Shown: piece by piece, positions 9,034 through 17,305 of the stretch
Layout: each line of letters starts with the position of its first letter
How positions within the stretch are numbered: position 1 is the first letter of the stretch
From: Odoribacter laneus YIT 12061
GTDB lineage: Bacteria; Bacteroidota; Bacteroidia; Bacteroidales; Marinifilaceae
Assembly (NCBI RefSeq): GCF_000243215.1
Contig: NZ_JH594596.1
Location: forward strand, 668,199 to 732,198
DNA: 64,000 nt
Reading direction: 5' to 3'
Made by a program: the position numbers and the translations under genes
Notes under the pieces: generated by a model
Databases searched by the model: none
What the model was told of the DNA's origin: nothing
The model's input: only the letters and a program-made list of their open reading frames with translations

Positions 9034-9949
9034 CATTGGTGAAATATTTATCTTGAACTTTAAAAGGACAAGCACGCAATAATTTATTCAAATCAATATC
9101 AATAGGTTTCCACTCGCTCTTATAAGCAAGTAAATCAGTCAGACAGGTAGTCTCATTAATCTGTACCGGTTCATTATCAATCCGTTCAACTGATGAGAAA
9201 TAATCTCGAAATTTAAATCCGTTTCCTGTTACTTCATCAGAAAACTCAATCCATTTGTTGGGAATACCATATGAATCAGCTATGATCAGTCCATGTAATG
9301 AACTTGATAAAATAAATTGACACTGATTTATTTCATCGATAACATCATGCCAATCCTTATAGTTTGCCATATGGATAACTTTAGCTTCACCCTTCATTTG
9401 TGAAACAAGGACATCTACATATTTACTTTTCATATCGACGTAATGTGGTATTATGCCAACCGTGTACTTTTTCACGATTTCGGGTTTGTATATTACAGGA
9501 AGGAGTAAAGCTGGATCTCCATAAACCGGAGGACATTCAATACCTTGTGATATAAGATAATTGCGTGTTAATTTACCGCGAACAGCACGTACTTCCAAAG
9601 GAACACATTTCATCTTCCTATTATCAGATATCGCTCCACTACCCCAAATAATACTTTGAGAATCAGCCATTGAATCAATGATAGATCCGATGCAGCAAAC
9701 ATTTATTAGTTTTGGTACAAAAAGGTTGAACTTATTGACTAATCGTTTACCTGAGAGTTCTTTAATCAGATAATAATTAAGTTCATCGCCAAGATTACGA
9801 TGTTCCGGTTCTTCATCGTATAAATTCATCCATGCATTTACGACTAACAATTCGCTTCGATTCATACTATAATATTTCAAGGTATGAATGAGGTTCTTAG
9901 CGATATGACGCAATTTATTTTGTACTCGTATTGCAACGTTCGTCTTCAT
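9029..9949 (-). CDS. Polysaccharide pyruvyl transferase family protein
   Basis: A 306-residue member of PF04230, which transfers pyruvate from phosphoenolpyruvate to sugar hydroxyls to make acidic ketals. Typical features are [16 protein letters not shown] near the N terminus, WGSGAI, the GDPALLLP segment and [16 protein letters not shown] near the C terminus. It overlaps the acetyltransferase gene upstream by 35 bases and the GT2 gene downstream by five. The product polymer is therefore probably pyruvylated and negatively charged. Confidence 0.88.
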   Translation of the reverse strand: MKTNVAIRVQNKLRHIAKNLIHTLKYYSMNRSELLVVNAWMNLYDEEPEHRNLGDELNYYLIKELSGKRLVNKFNLFVPKLINVCCIGSIIDSMADSQSIIWGSGAISDNRKMKCVPLEVRAVRGKLTRNYLISQGIECPPVYGDPALLLPVIYKPEIVKKYTVGIIPHYVDMKSKYVDVLVSQMKGEAKVIHMANYKDWHDVIDEINQCQFILSSSLHGLIIADSYGIPNKWIEFSDEVTGNGFKFRDYFSSVERIDNEPVQINETTCLTDLLAYKSEWKPIDIDLNKLLRACPFKVQDKYFTNE

Positions 9950-10481
9950 TTTGTATTGTTTTACCTTGTTCTTTTAATTTGAGATAAATTCTTTCTTCCT
10001 CTTTGAGCTTATCGTATTGATTCTTATCCCTGTATTTAATTATTTTGGCAGGGCATCCTCCGACGAGTGACATTGGGGGTACGTCTTTAGTGACACAAGA
10101 GCAAGCTGCAACGACTGCTCCTTCACCTATCACCACACCTGGCATGACAGTAACATCGGCTCCAATCCATACATTTTGCTTTATAATCACATCCTTGACG
10201 ATATATTTATCATCATATGGGAGCATGGATCCTTGCCAGTAGTGATTAGAAGTGTGAACCTTAAAGCGGGGACCGATAATCGTACCGGATTCTATGATAA
10301 GTTTTCCCCTCAACTGTAGCCATGAATCAGGACCTATATAGACAGGTGGAGTGAATATTAAATTTCGGTGGTTGAAATCAGAAAATGGAACATGTATTTC
10401 AAGTCCGTTTTTATTTAGTTTCCTGGCAATTGCAAATTGTTTAAAATAATGAAACAACGTCGAAAGAGTATATTTAATCAT
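9915..10481 (-). CDS. Left-handed beta-helix acyltransferase (WcaF/LpxA-like)
   Basis: A 188-residue hexapeptide-repeat transferase. Imperfect [LIV]Gxxxx repeats run from about residue 50 to 160, with [32 protein letters not shown] giving the trimeric beta-helix and the C-terminal cap. The motif [10 protein letters not shown] supplies a catalytic-type histidine. It most likely O-acetylates a sugar of the repeat unit using acetyl-CoA. It overlaps the flippase gene by eight bases. Confidence 0.88.
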   Translation of the reverse strand: MIKYTLSTLFHYFKQFAIARKLNKNGLEIHVPFSDFNHRNLIFTPPVYIGPDSWLQLRGKLIIESGTIIGPRFKVHTSNHYWQGSMLPYDDKYIVKDVIIKQNVWIGADVTVMPGVVIGEGAVVAACSCVTKDVPPMSLVGGCPAKIIKYRDKNQYDKLKEEERIYLKLKEQGKTIQNEDERCNTSTK

Positions 10482-11994
10482 TTTTTCTGATTGTTTTAAA
10501 TAGTTTGTTTTTAACCATTTCTTTTTCTCCGTTTTCTAATCCCACAAACCATATGGAAAGCAGGACTATGGAAAGGCAAGAACAAAGGCTGGCAAGCAGA
10601 TTTAAATCGTTGACATGACTATATAAGAGCATTGGACAAATTGAAAGAATTGTAGTTGGAATAATTTTACCGAATACACTTTTTACAAAATTCATAATGG
10701 GGAATTTTAACAGCGCATGACATATCCACAATCTTGCAGATGTAGTTAGGACAGATATGGCTATAGCCACATAAAAGCTAAATTCCGGCTTATTAGTAAT
10801 GTCCAATAATATATATGAAACAGGAAGATTCATAATCAGCAGGTTTCCTACAACGATTTGATATTTTTTTATTTTTCCTGTTGCATTAACAGCCGGAACA
10901 AGAGGCATCGAAATACAGTCTATCAGAGTGGAAATCAGCACCAAACGACAAAAAGTCATAGCATGTTCAGGAACCACTCCCAACCATAGCTCAAGTATTC
11001 TACCAGTTTGGAAAAAGATGGGATATGCAAAAAGGAGTACCAACAAGTATGTAAATCGGCAACTTCTGAAAATAAGTTGCTGCATATAATCCAAATTACC
11101 GGCTGAGTACTGCTTGATAATTTGTGGATTAACAGCCTGTGTAAAACTGGAGTATAATGAAGAAACAGCAGAATTAACCTGATATGCAATACCTCTTGCC
11201 GCATTAACCGCAGGTCCAAAAAAGATATTAAGCAGAATATTTACTCCTTGCATGGCACCGACTGTGGCTACTCCTCCAAAGAGAGACCATCCAGAATACG
11301 TTATCATATTATTGAATAGAGATTTATCCCAGATGAATTTATAATGACATTCTGCAAAACTTTTAATTGCATAAGTTCGATAGAAAACAGCCACCATTAT
11401 ACTTATTACCAGTAGAATTATACCATACCAAATTAACTTATCTCCTGTCAGAATAGTCAATAAATAGACTCCTACAAGTTTCGAACAGCAATCTAAAATT
11501 GTTCCAATTGCATATATGTCCATTTTTTCATGGGCTATAATACACGACATATATGGAACTTGCAGAATGGATACGGCAAAGGAAATTAAAGCACACTGAT
11601 AAATGACCAATGCCGCAAACATTCTTTCTTCCGGTATGGTCAAATAAGAATAAATGACATAAAGTCCCACTGTCTCTGCCAACAATAAGACCAAAACTGC
11701 CAATAAGATATGAATACTTACTGACATACTAAATATGGTATGTAGTCTTCCGGCATCATTGCGTCCAAGTTCAAAAGATACAAATCTTTGGACTGCCGCT
11801 GTCATTGCGTTATTTAAAAATCCGAACATCAAGACAACGCCACCTACCACATTGTAAATGCCAAAATCCTCAATACCCAACACTTGCAGTATTATTCTGG
11901 ATGTATAAAGGGTTACAGCCATTATAAACAGCATTCGGATGTAAAGCATTACCGTATTCTTAGCCAGTCGCTTGTTATTTTCAAGATGTGACAT
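10474..11994 (-). CDS. wzx: Wzx-type polysaccharide flippase (MOP superfamily)
   Basis: A 506-residue membrane protein with about 12-14 hydrophobic segments. It begins [29 protein letters not shown] and contains [12 protein letters not shown], the usual N-terminal pattern of Bacteroidetes oligosaccharide flippases (PF01943/PF13440). It would move undecaprenyl-linked repeat units to the periplasm. It is the first gene of the polysaccharide operon, about 150 bases after the promoter-like site at 12143. The UpxY/UpxZ antitermination pair that opens most Bacteroides fragilis capsule loci is absent here. Confidence 0.92.
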   Translation of the reverse strand: MSHLENNKRLAKNTVMLYIRMLFIMAVTLYTSRIILQVLGIEDFGIYNVVGGVVLMFGFLNNAMTAAVQRFVSFELGRNDAGRLHTIFSMSVSIHILLAVLVLLLAETVGLYVIYSYLTIPEERMFAALVIYQCALISFAVSILQVPYMSCIIAHEKMDIYAIGTILDCCSKLVGVYLLTILTGDKLIWYGIILLVISIMVAVFYRTYAIKSFAECHYKFIWDKSLFNNMITYSGWSLFGGVATVGAMQGVNILLNIFFGPAVNAARGIAYQVNSAVSSLYSSFTQAVNPQIIKQYSAGNLDYMQQLIFRSCRFTYLLVLLFAYPIFFQTGRILELWLGVVPEHAMTFCRLVLISTLIDCISMPLVPAVNATGKIKKYQIVVGNLLIMNLPVSYILLDITNKPEFSFYVAIAISVLTTSARLWICHALLKFPIMNFVKSVFGKIIPTTILSICPMLLYSHVNDLNLLASLCSCLSIVLLSIWFVGLENGEKEMVKNKLFKTIRKND

Positions 11995-12386
11995 TTATAA
12001 TAGAATATAAGAAGTAAACAGACGATAGATTTCGTTCACTGTAAAATCTGCCACCTGATTTAAAATTTAATAATTGAATGTATATCGAAAGGAATTTGTC
12101 TTATACGGATAGATTATCCGTCTGATATTCTGATAGTTACCGCAAAGGTAAAAACTATTGTTCATATATAAAAATATTTACTTCTTATTTTGAGCAATTA
12201 CCTGAATTATAACATTAGCGTTTCTTTTTTTTCTGTTGCTGTCATGTCTATTTGACATTTTTTTAAATGGAGCAGTAAATGATTTTCAAATCAAAATCCT
12301 CGTTTTGTATATGTCTTTATGCCTTTTTTCAGACCATGAACTGTAAACCTATTTAACCGGGATAAGCATACTCTAATCAGATATCT
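11995..12386. other. AT-rich spacer between the polysaccharide operon and the ICE
   Basis: A 392-base gap with no credible gene. It holds the promoter-like site at 12143. Composition changes here from the AT-rich polysaccharide genes to the roughly 48% GC ICE genes, so one boundary of the ICE or of an insertion probably falls in or near it. I found no obvious attachment-site repeat shared with the right end of the window. Confidence 0.5.
12143..12150 (-). promoter_or_regulatory. Probable -7 element for the polysaccharide operon
   Basis: On the minus strand this reads TACCTTTG, an exact match to the Bacteroides -7 consensus TAnnTTTG. The sequence about 20 bases upstream is only AT-rich (ATTTTT) and lacks a clear TTTG. 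It lies 149 bases before the wzx ATG, leaving a long untranslated leader. No invertible repeats like those flanking phase-variable capsule promoters were seen. Confidence 0.5.
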
Positions 12387-13175
12387 TCATATTGTTATCG
12401 GATTTACTTTCATCGTTTCCAGATTCAGGTACAGCCCGTGATGCTCTATCATCCCGTTGCGGAACATCTTCCACAGGACATTGCAGCCGAGTTGCGCCAG
12501 CGTGGAGTTGATGAACAGGTCCTGCTTGTCCAATGCTTCTGCCAGCGAGCAGCTCGGACCAGAGTCTTCTTCCTTTACCCGAGAGTACCGCACGAAACGG
12601 GTGATTACCTTCAGAGAACTGACCGTTTCATACAGTTTGGATGCCGGCTGTTTTATTTTTTTCGGCACCGTACCCATAACGACCTGTCCCGTGGTCTGCG
12701 TGTTACCGAAATCCATCCAATACAAAGGGGTTTCGTAAGTGCAGTATGTCGGTTGTGGCAAAGCCTTCAACAGGTTCCACAGGTCTATCCGGGATTTGAT
12801 GTTGTCCGTACAAGTGATTGTGATATTGGCCAGATTATCCCGTCGGGCATCCTTCAATACGGTCGGATAGATGTCCGGCTGCGCCTTCCAGTCGTTGCCG
12901 AAGAAATTGTTTATCCGGGAGACAAGGCATTGCGCCTTGTTCTGTCCCAGATCAGACGGACTGAAAAGCTGACGACCGATGTTGGCTTCCGTCACGATGT
13001 CGGGGTCATACAGGGTCACGAACAGCCCCGGATGTCCGAGTCCTCTCAATGCCACATCAAGCCGGGCCAGACAGGTTAGTACCTGCGAGCCTGTTCCTCC
13101 CGCTCCAATCAGATTTACCGTTACCGGATGCTGCGGGTTTACCAGATAGTTGTCAATATAGTGTACTCTTTTCAT
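12387..13175 (-). CDS. PRTRC system ThiF family protein
   Basis: A 262-residue ThiF/E1-like protein. The nucleotide-binding glycine motif is LIGAGGTGSQ at about 22-31, followed by DPDIVTEANIGRQLF, the adenylation signature, and CTDN. E1-like enzymes adenylate the C terminus of a partner protein. In the PRTRC (ParB-related, ThiF-related) cassette the substrate is unknown; the small protein C is a conceivable partner. It is the last gene of the operon that begins after hairpin copy 1, and it overlaps the protein B gene by four bases. Confidence 0.88.
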   Translation of the reverse strand: MKRVHYIDNYLVNPQHPVTVNLIGAGGTGSQVLTCLARLDVALRGLGHPGLFVTLYDPDIVTEANIGRQLFSPSDLGQNKAQCLVSRINNFFGNDWKAQPDIYPTVLKDARRDNLANITITCTDNIKSRIDLWNLLKALPQPTYCTYETPLYWMDFGNTQTTGQVVMGTVPKKIKQPASKLYETVSSLKVITRFVRYSRVKEEDSGPSCSLAEALDKQDLFINSTLAQLGCNVLWKMFRNGMIEHHGLYLNLETMKVNPITI

Positions 13176-13873
13176 TTCAGGATGTCTTTAAGTTTCAGAT
13201 TGTTCAATGGTTTTAACTCTTCGAGGTCGAAAGGTCTGTTCCTGGCTGCTTTCGTCACCAATACAAGGTTTGATCGGGTCGGGTTTCCGTTGCCTCCCAA
13301 ATGGGAGAACTCCGTCAGCCAGAATTTCTTTTCCCAGTATTGCAGCAGCTTTTCGTAGGTCATATCTTTCGGTTTCTCCAAATTGGCAGAACCCAGGCAG
13401 ACGCTGGATCCGGTCACGTTGAAGAACGGTGCGGCATATAGTGGCGTATCCTTGTCGGGTGTATCGCCCTTGTAGGCATATATATTCATCCCGTGTTCCC
13501 CCGCCTTGTAAATCACTCCCGGCAGGTTGTATTCCGCGTTCTCGATTTCAAGTCCCGGGCTGAAGAACATCATCCTTTTACCCGGAGGATTGTACCATAC
13601 ATACCGTTCGCTTCCCTTGCGTGAATCGCAATACATCAGGTTGGACGGTATTTTTCCGTAGGGCGTGCTGCCGTGCCTTTCCGAATACCCCTTCACCAGT
13701 TCGTTCATGAATTCCAGGGTCACCGGTCTTCCTTCCGTCATATTCCCCCGTTCGTCTATATCCCGTACCTCCAGAAAGAAATTCTTCTCATTTTCCGAGG
13801 CGTAGGCAATCAGTGCCGCCTTGGGGATAAGCAAGGTCTTTAAGGTTCTTGTAAGTTCGTTTGTCTCTATCAT
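13172..13873 (-). CDS. PRTRC system protein B
   Basis: A 233-residue soluble protein from the start MIETNELTRTLKTLL; the frame extends 13 codons further but would then overlap the upstream gene. Content and order (between the F-like protein and ThiF) fit protein B of the PRTRC cassette, whose family function is unknown. Recognisable segments are LIPKAALIAYASEN near the N terminus and YCDSRKGSERYVWYNPPGKRMMF in the middle. It overlaps the ThiF gene by four bases. Confidence 0.8.
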   Translation of the reverse strand: MIETNELTRTLKTLLIPKAALIAYASENEKNFFLEVRDIDERGNMTEGRPVTLEFMNELVKGYSERHGSTPYGKIPSNLMYCDSRKGSERYVWYNPPGKRMMFFSPGLEIENAEYNLPGVIYKAGEHGMNIYAYKGDTPDKDTPLYAAPFFNVTGSSVCLGSANLEKPKDMTYEKLLQYWEKKFWLTEFSHLGGNGNPTRSNLVLVTKAARNRPFDLEELKPLNNLKLKDILK

Positions 13874-13878
13874 GATGT

Positions 13879-14961
13879 TCAAATGATTATGTTGATGAAT
13901 TTGTCCGCCCATTGGAGAAATCGCTCCGGATAGTCATCCATGCAAAATAACTTTTCAGTTTCCGGTGATAGGGCGAGTGTCGTTGCAGGTATGATGTCGT
14001 AGGTCTCCCTGCTGTATGAATTGTAGTAATCTACCAGGTAGTCTGTCACCATATCGTTGCTGTCATAGACTACACGGATCTGCTGGTGGAGATACATCGG
14101 CAGGCATTCAGGCTCCTCTTCATAGAAAGGGTCGTAACTGTATTGCATGATGCCATGCTCCGGTGACAGAAAGTCCAACCCCTCCTTCATGGCGGAGACC
14201 AGTGACCGCTCATAGTCGTTTTGGGGCTCATACCGGTCAAGTGCTTTCGGAAGGTTCTTGTAGTAACACCTGTTTTCCACCCTCCGGAGCAACGCTTGTA
14301 CCTTGCCGTTCTCGTAGGAGCGCAGGAGTTTCAGCCGTTTTCTCCTTTCCTCCGCTGTCTCGTCCGGAACTTCTTCCGAGAGCCAAATCAGCACATAGTC
14401 CGTGTCATCCTCGTCCAGCACGGTCTGTATTCCGTTTGCCTTCATCAGTTTATGGATAAACGTGATGGAGATACGTCTCAGTTCCGGGCCGAGAGCTTCC
14501 AGGAATTTCACCGGGAAATAATACAATGTCAGTACACCCCAACGATGGGTTTTCCAGAGCCTGAACAGCAACCGTCCGTTTTGCTCTTCTATATTGACAT
14601 TCAGTTCTTCTCCGACAAGGACTTCCATTTCTTCGTGTAGTTTTGCGATTCCTTCTCCGAATGTACGTCCCGGAGTATGTACCGCTTCCTTTCCCAAGAG
14701 GCAGGCATACCTGAAATAAGAATCACGCAGGAATTCGTAATTTTCCTGCGTGATGAGATTGTACCTGTTTCCTCCGGTGTCTTCCACGAAGAGACTCGGC
14801 AGCGGTCTGGGCAGAAACGTGGTGTTCAGAAAAGAGAAACAGCACCACTTGGCGCCGTTATCCTTTCTTTCCTGTCCGTTCCATACCGGATATTGCGCAC
14901 GGTCTGTCCGATGATGAGCCTTGCCAGCCGTTCCGCCTGCTGTCCGTCCAATGGTACACAT
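13879..14961 (-). CDS. Probable PRTRC system protein F; N terminus uncertain
   Basis: The frame gives 360 residues. The clearly protein-like part begins near QYPVWNGQERKDNGAKWCC and continues to the end (many acidic and Tyr residues, no membrane segment). Its position between C and B matches protein F in PRTRC cassettes, which is the main reason for the call. The first 27 residues (MCTIGRTAGGTAGKA...) look like out-of-frame sequence. Another frame starting at 14996 encodes a more natural N terminus (MDKDNNKKQKKSCVPLDGQQ...) but stops at about 14828. A one-base frameshift near 14890 would join them. Confidence 0.6.
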   Translation of the reverse strand: MCTIGRTAGGTAGKAHHRTDRAQYPVWNGQERKDNGAKWCCFSFLNTTFLPRPLPSLFVEDTGGNRYNLITQENYEFLRDSYFRYACLLGKEAVHTPGRTFGEGIAKLHEEMEVLVGEELNVNIEEQNGRLLFRLWKTHRWGVLTLYYFPVKFLEALGPELRRISITFIHKLMKANGIQTVLDEDDTDYVLIWLSEEVPDETAEERRKRLKLLRSYENGKVQALLRRVENRCYYKNLPKALDRYEPQNDYERSLVSAMKEGLDFLSPEHGIMQYSYDPFYEEEPECLPMYLHQQIRVVYDSNDMVTDYLVDYYNSYSRETYDIIPATTLALSPETEKLFCMDDYPERFLQWADKFINIII

Positions 14962-15001
14962 GATTTCTTCTGTTTTTTGTTGTTGTCTTTATCCATAACC
15001 G

Positions 15002-15223
15002 TCAACCTTTTGTCCCGATGGTTGTCTTGAACTCGTATTCCGTCCTGTCATCCCGGATGACGGGACCATGTACGGTTGCCGTCGTCAGTTCCGGATAGAA
15101 GTTGGAATAATAACTCATGACCATATCCGGAGAAAGATTCGGGTTCGGGTCTTGAAGGGTTACATACTCTGTTCCTTTCTTGAATTTGAATGTACGTGAC
15201 ATCCCTTTGATTTGAAGTGCCAT
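15002..15223 (-). CDS. PRTRC system protein C
   Basis: A 73-residue protein containing RTFKFKKGTEYVTLQDPNPNL and SYYSNFYPELTTATVHGP, the familiar pattern of PRTRC protein C (a small ubiquitin-sized beta-rich protein predicted from genomic context). It ends in a glycine-containing tail (TTIGTKG). Because the operon also encodes an E1-like ThiF protein, C is the natural candidate substrate, which is an inference. It lies three bases after the protein E gene. Confidence 0.88.
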   Translation of the reverse strand: MALQIKGMSRTFKFKKGTEYVTLQDPNPNLSPDMVMSYYSNFYPELTTATVHGPVIRDDRTEYEFKTTIGTKG

Positions 15224-15226
15224 AGT

Positions 15227-16234
15227 TTATCGGGTTTGATAAGGTGAATATTTCGGTTCCAGCATGGATTGCGGAAAGTCTATGTAATCCTCGTAGTCTT
15301 TCGGATTGTAGGCCGGTTGTTCAGAATCGGAGAAGTAAGGCTGCTGCTGTTCATCCTCCTGTGTGAAGGATTCATCCTGCCATCCTCCCGTTGCCGGAGG
15401 CATTCCATACATGTCCTGTCCGGATCCGGTGTTTTGTGAAGCATAGTGAGGATGCGGTTGCAGTGGCTGGCGTACCGGCTGCTGTTCCGGTTGCTGTATC
15501 GACCACAGTCCGGACTGTTGTTGTGCCTGCTGTACAGGAGGCTGTCCGAATTCCGGTCTTTCCGGCTGTTGCATAGGAGCCTGCCTTTGCGGTTGCCTGC
15601 TTGCTGGAGCTTGCCGAGCAGGGGCATAAGCCGGTTGTGGCTGCATGACCTGCTGCGGCTGCGGTTGTGTACGGTTCTGTACTAACGGCTGCTGTTCCGG
15701 TTGGGGCTGCTGCTCCATCAGGTCAAAGAGGCTTCCCTTGTTCATTTCCTTGTCGACAGCCTGAATCTTTTCTTCAATCCCTTTCAGCTGTGCTTCATTC
15801 GCATGGGATTTTGCCTGTCCGAGCAGGTTGAGGGCTTCCCGATAATTCTTGACGGTAGTCATTTCTTCCGCCTTTTTCATCAGCTTCTCGTATTTTTCCC
15901 GTTTTTCCCTCTCTTCCTTTGACTCCTTGGACTTTGCTTCCTTGGCGGCCTTGCTGTTGGCTGCCGCCTTGTCTGCCTGTGCCTCGAACTGGGCCATGTT
16001 CGCAATCAGGCCGCTGGCCTTCTGCATCGGCCGTGTGACGGTCTGAAGGAATCCCGCGTCAAGTTCCTGCGGGGTGCCTGTAACGGTCAGCGGTACAATC
16101 TGGTTTTGAGCCTCGTCCTTGAGCCCGTTTGACTTGGGTAATGTGGCAACGGTCAGTTGTCCGTTCGCTTTTCGGATGACAATCGTGAGATCCACGTTTT
16201 CTGTCATCATCTGGTGGATTGCTGTAAAAAACAT
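15227..16234 (-). CDS. PRTRC system protein E
   Basis: A 335-residue protein. Residues 1-90 (MFFTAIHQMMTENVDLTIVI...) match the conserved N-terminal domain of PRTRC protein E. A lysine/glutamate-rich coiled-coil segment at about 95-135 follows, then a helical-repeat-like segment (ALNLLGQAKSHANEAQLKG) to about 170. A long Gln/Pro-rich disordered tail (QQPQPEQQP, VMQPQP) makes up most of the last 165 residues. The tail is expanded relative to the short form of the family and is a likely interaction surface. Confidence 0.82.
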   Translation of the reverse strand: MFFTAIHQMMTENVDLTIVIRKANGQLTVATLPKSNGLKDEAQNQIVPLTVTGTPQELDAGFLQTVTRPMQKASGLIANMAQFEAQADKAAANSKAAKEAKSKESKEEREKREKYEKLMKKAEEMTTVKNYREALNLLGQAKSHANEAQLKGIEEKIQAVDKEMNKGSLFDLMEQQPQPEQQPLVQNRTQPQPQQVMQPQPAYAPARQAPASRQPQRQAPMQQPERPEFGQPPVQQAQQQSGLWSIQQPEQQPVRQPLQPHPHYASQNTGSGQDMYGMPPATGGWQDESFTQEDEQQQPYFSDSEQPAYNPKDYEDYIDFPQSMLEPKYSPYQTR

Positions 16235-16267
16235 AACTTAAATTATTTAATGGTAAAACGATTTGTT

Positions 16268-16486
16268 TCAATATTCCCGGAAAAATTCAGCCAAAAGCCT
16301 GTTCCTGTCGGGATGGTTGCAGATTTCCAATACCGGATTCAACAGTGTGGAGACAGGTACGGGACCTGTCGCTCCCCTGCCGGGCAGCTTGATGTGCGGT
16401 TCCGGTATCCGGATTTTTTTCTTTTTCTCTATCACCGGAATCCATGCCGGAGCTGGTGACTGTCTTACGATGATTGTCTGTTGCAT
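16268..16486 (-). CDS. Small protein at the head of the PRTRC operon
   Basis: A 72-residue protein from the ATG at 16486 (MQQTIIVRQSPAPAWIPVIE...). A longer frame exists upstream but runs through hairpin copy 1 and is not credible. It is basic and proline-rich with a helical C terminus (HPDRNRLLAEFFREY). It is the first gene after hairpin copy 1, with a 46-base leader that contains a small CGGGCT/AGCCCG stem-loop at 16515-16530. I do not recognise a family. Confidence 0.65.
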   Translation of the reverse strand: MQQTIIVRQSPAPAWIPVIEKKKKIRIPEPHIKLPGRGATGPVPVSTLLNPVLEICNHPDRNRLLAEFFREY

Positions 16487-16532
16487 ACTTCTTTTATTTA
16501 AATTGTGAATATCCGGGCTTTGGCAGCCCGTT

Positions 16533-16688
16533 GAACTACAAGGGCTTTTACTGCAAATGCTTCCGGAAAGACAAGGTTTTCGGGAAAAATACCGCAGCAG
16601 AGCGAGGATGATTTTTCCCGGGAAACCCCGCAAGGGGCCTGACCTTGTCGTCCGTACAGAAGCATTTGCCACCTTTGCCCTGTAGTTC
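16533..16688 (+). repeat. Structured hairpin element, copy 1 (candidate single-strand promoter)
   Basis: The 5' arm (GAACTACA, then TGCAAATGCTTC, then ACAAGGT) pairs with the 3' arm (ACCTTGTC, GAAGCATTTGC, TGTAGTTC). The conserved core contains CGGGAAAAATACCGCAG and GCGAGGATGATTTTTCCCG. In the 3' arm the -7-like CACCTTTG (16670-16677) is opposite a mismatched stretch between two paired segments, and a paired CTTG lies 25 bases upstream. The first gene of the PRTRC operon starts 46 bases to its left. The stretch from 16689 to 16872 shows nothing else I can name. Confidence 0.75.
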
Positions 16689-16872
16689 TTCGGTCTGTCA
16701 ATGGCTGTATTTTCATCCTTCCTGTTCCTGCTGTTTCTACTTTTCCGATATGACGGACATGGCAGATACAAAAAGAGCCGCCCCCAAGGCAGCTCCGTTC
16801 CGTACACAGTTTCTGTCGGAATCTTATATTATAATAGGTAAAGCATATCCGGTTCATGTTTCCTCCTGTTTG

Positions 16873-17115
16873 CTAAAAGACCAGATAACTGAGGATGCAG
16901 AAAAGTATGGCAGCGGCCACCAGCAGGCAGGCTATCATATACAGAAACCTGAAGAATCCCCTGAAGCAGACAATGGCTACCGCTGCCCATACGGGGGATA
17001 TTCCCCGTGAATACAGATAACTGAATATGGCAAAGGCAACAAGCACCAACGCCGCCATCCTGATCCGTTTGTCTGTTCTCAACCTTTCGATAAAATCTTT
17101 TGTTCTCATGACCAT
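16873..17115 (-). CDS. Small two-segment membrane protein
   Basis: An 80-residue protein (78 if it starts at the second Met). It has a basic N terminus (RTKDFIERLRTDKRIR), a hydrophobic segment at about 20-35, another at about 42-52, and a strongly hydrophobic C-terminal segment (FLYMIACLLVAAAILFCILSYLVF). It follows hairpin copy 2 by 22 bases and appears to be its only target gene. No family is recognised. Small inner-membrane proteins in early-expressed conjugative regions sometimes affect exclusion or stress, but nothing here shows that. Confidence 0.6.
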   Translation of the reverse strand: MVMRTKDFIERLRTDKRIRMAALVLVAFAIFSYLYSRGISPVWAAVAIVCFRGFFRFLYMIACLLVAAAILFCILSYLVF

Positions 17116-17137
17116 ATAGTGTTAATCGGTGAAACAA

Positions 17138-17301
17138 GTCATTTCCAATTTCGGGGGCCGGAAAGCGAACCGCCTCCACAGGCAAGGTTTTCGGGGAAAA
17201 TACCGGAGCCCGGCGAGGATGATTTTCCCCGAAACCTGCAAGGCTCGACCTTGCAGGTGGAAAACGGCGGTCCGCTACCTTTGTCCCGGAAATGGAATGA
17301 C
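17138..17301 (+). repeat. Structured hairpin element, copy 2 (candidate single-strand promoter)
   Basis: The 5' arm (GTCATTTCCAATTTCGGGG, then GCGAACCGCC, TCCAC, CAAGGT) pairs with the 3' arm (ACCTTGC, GTGGA, GGCGGTCCGC, CCCGGAAATGGAATGAC). TACCTTTG (17276-17283) sits in an internal bulge opposite GCCGGAAA; a paired CTTG precedes it by 23 bases. The core again reads TCGGGGAAAATACCG...GGCGAGGATGATTTTCCCCG. It lies between the stop of topB (17306) and the start of the small membrane protein gene. Confidence 0.75.
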
Positions 17302-17305
17302 TGGA

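Noticed and set aside
16268..17185. Several longer minus-strand frames across hairpin copy 1
   Set aside because: They run through the structured element and have poor coding character; only the 72-residue frame from 16486 and the membrane protein at 16873-17115 are supported.
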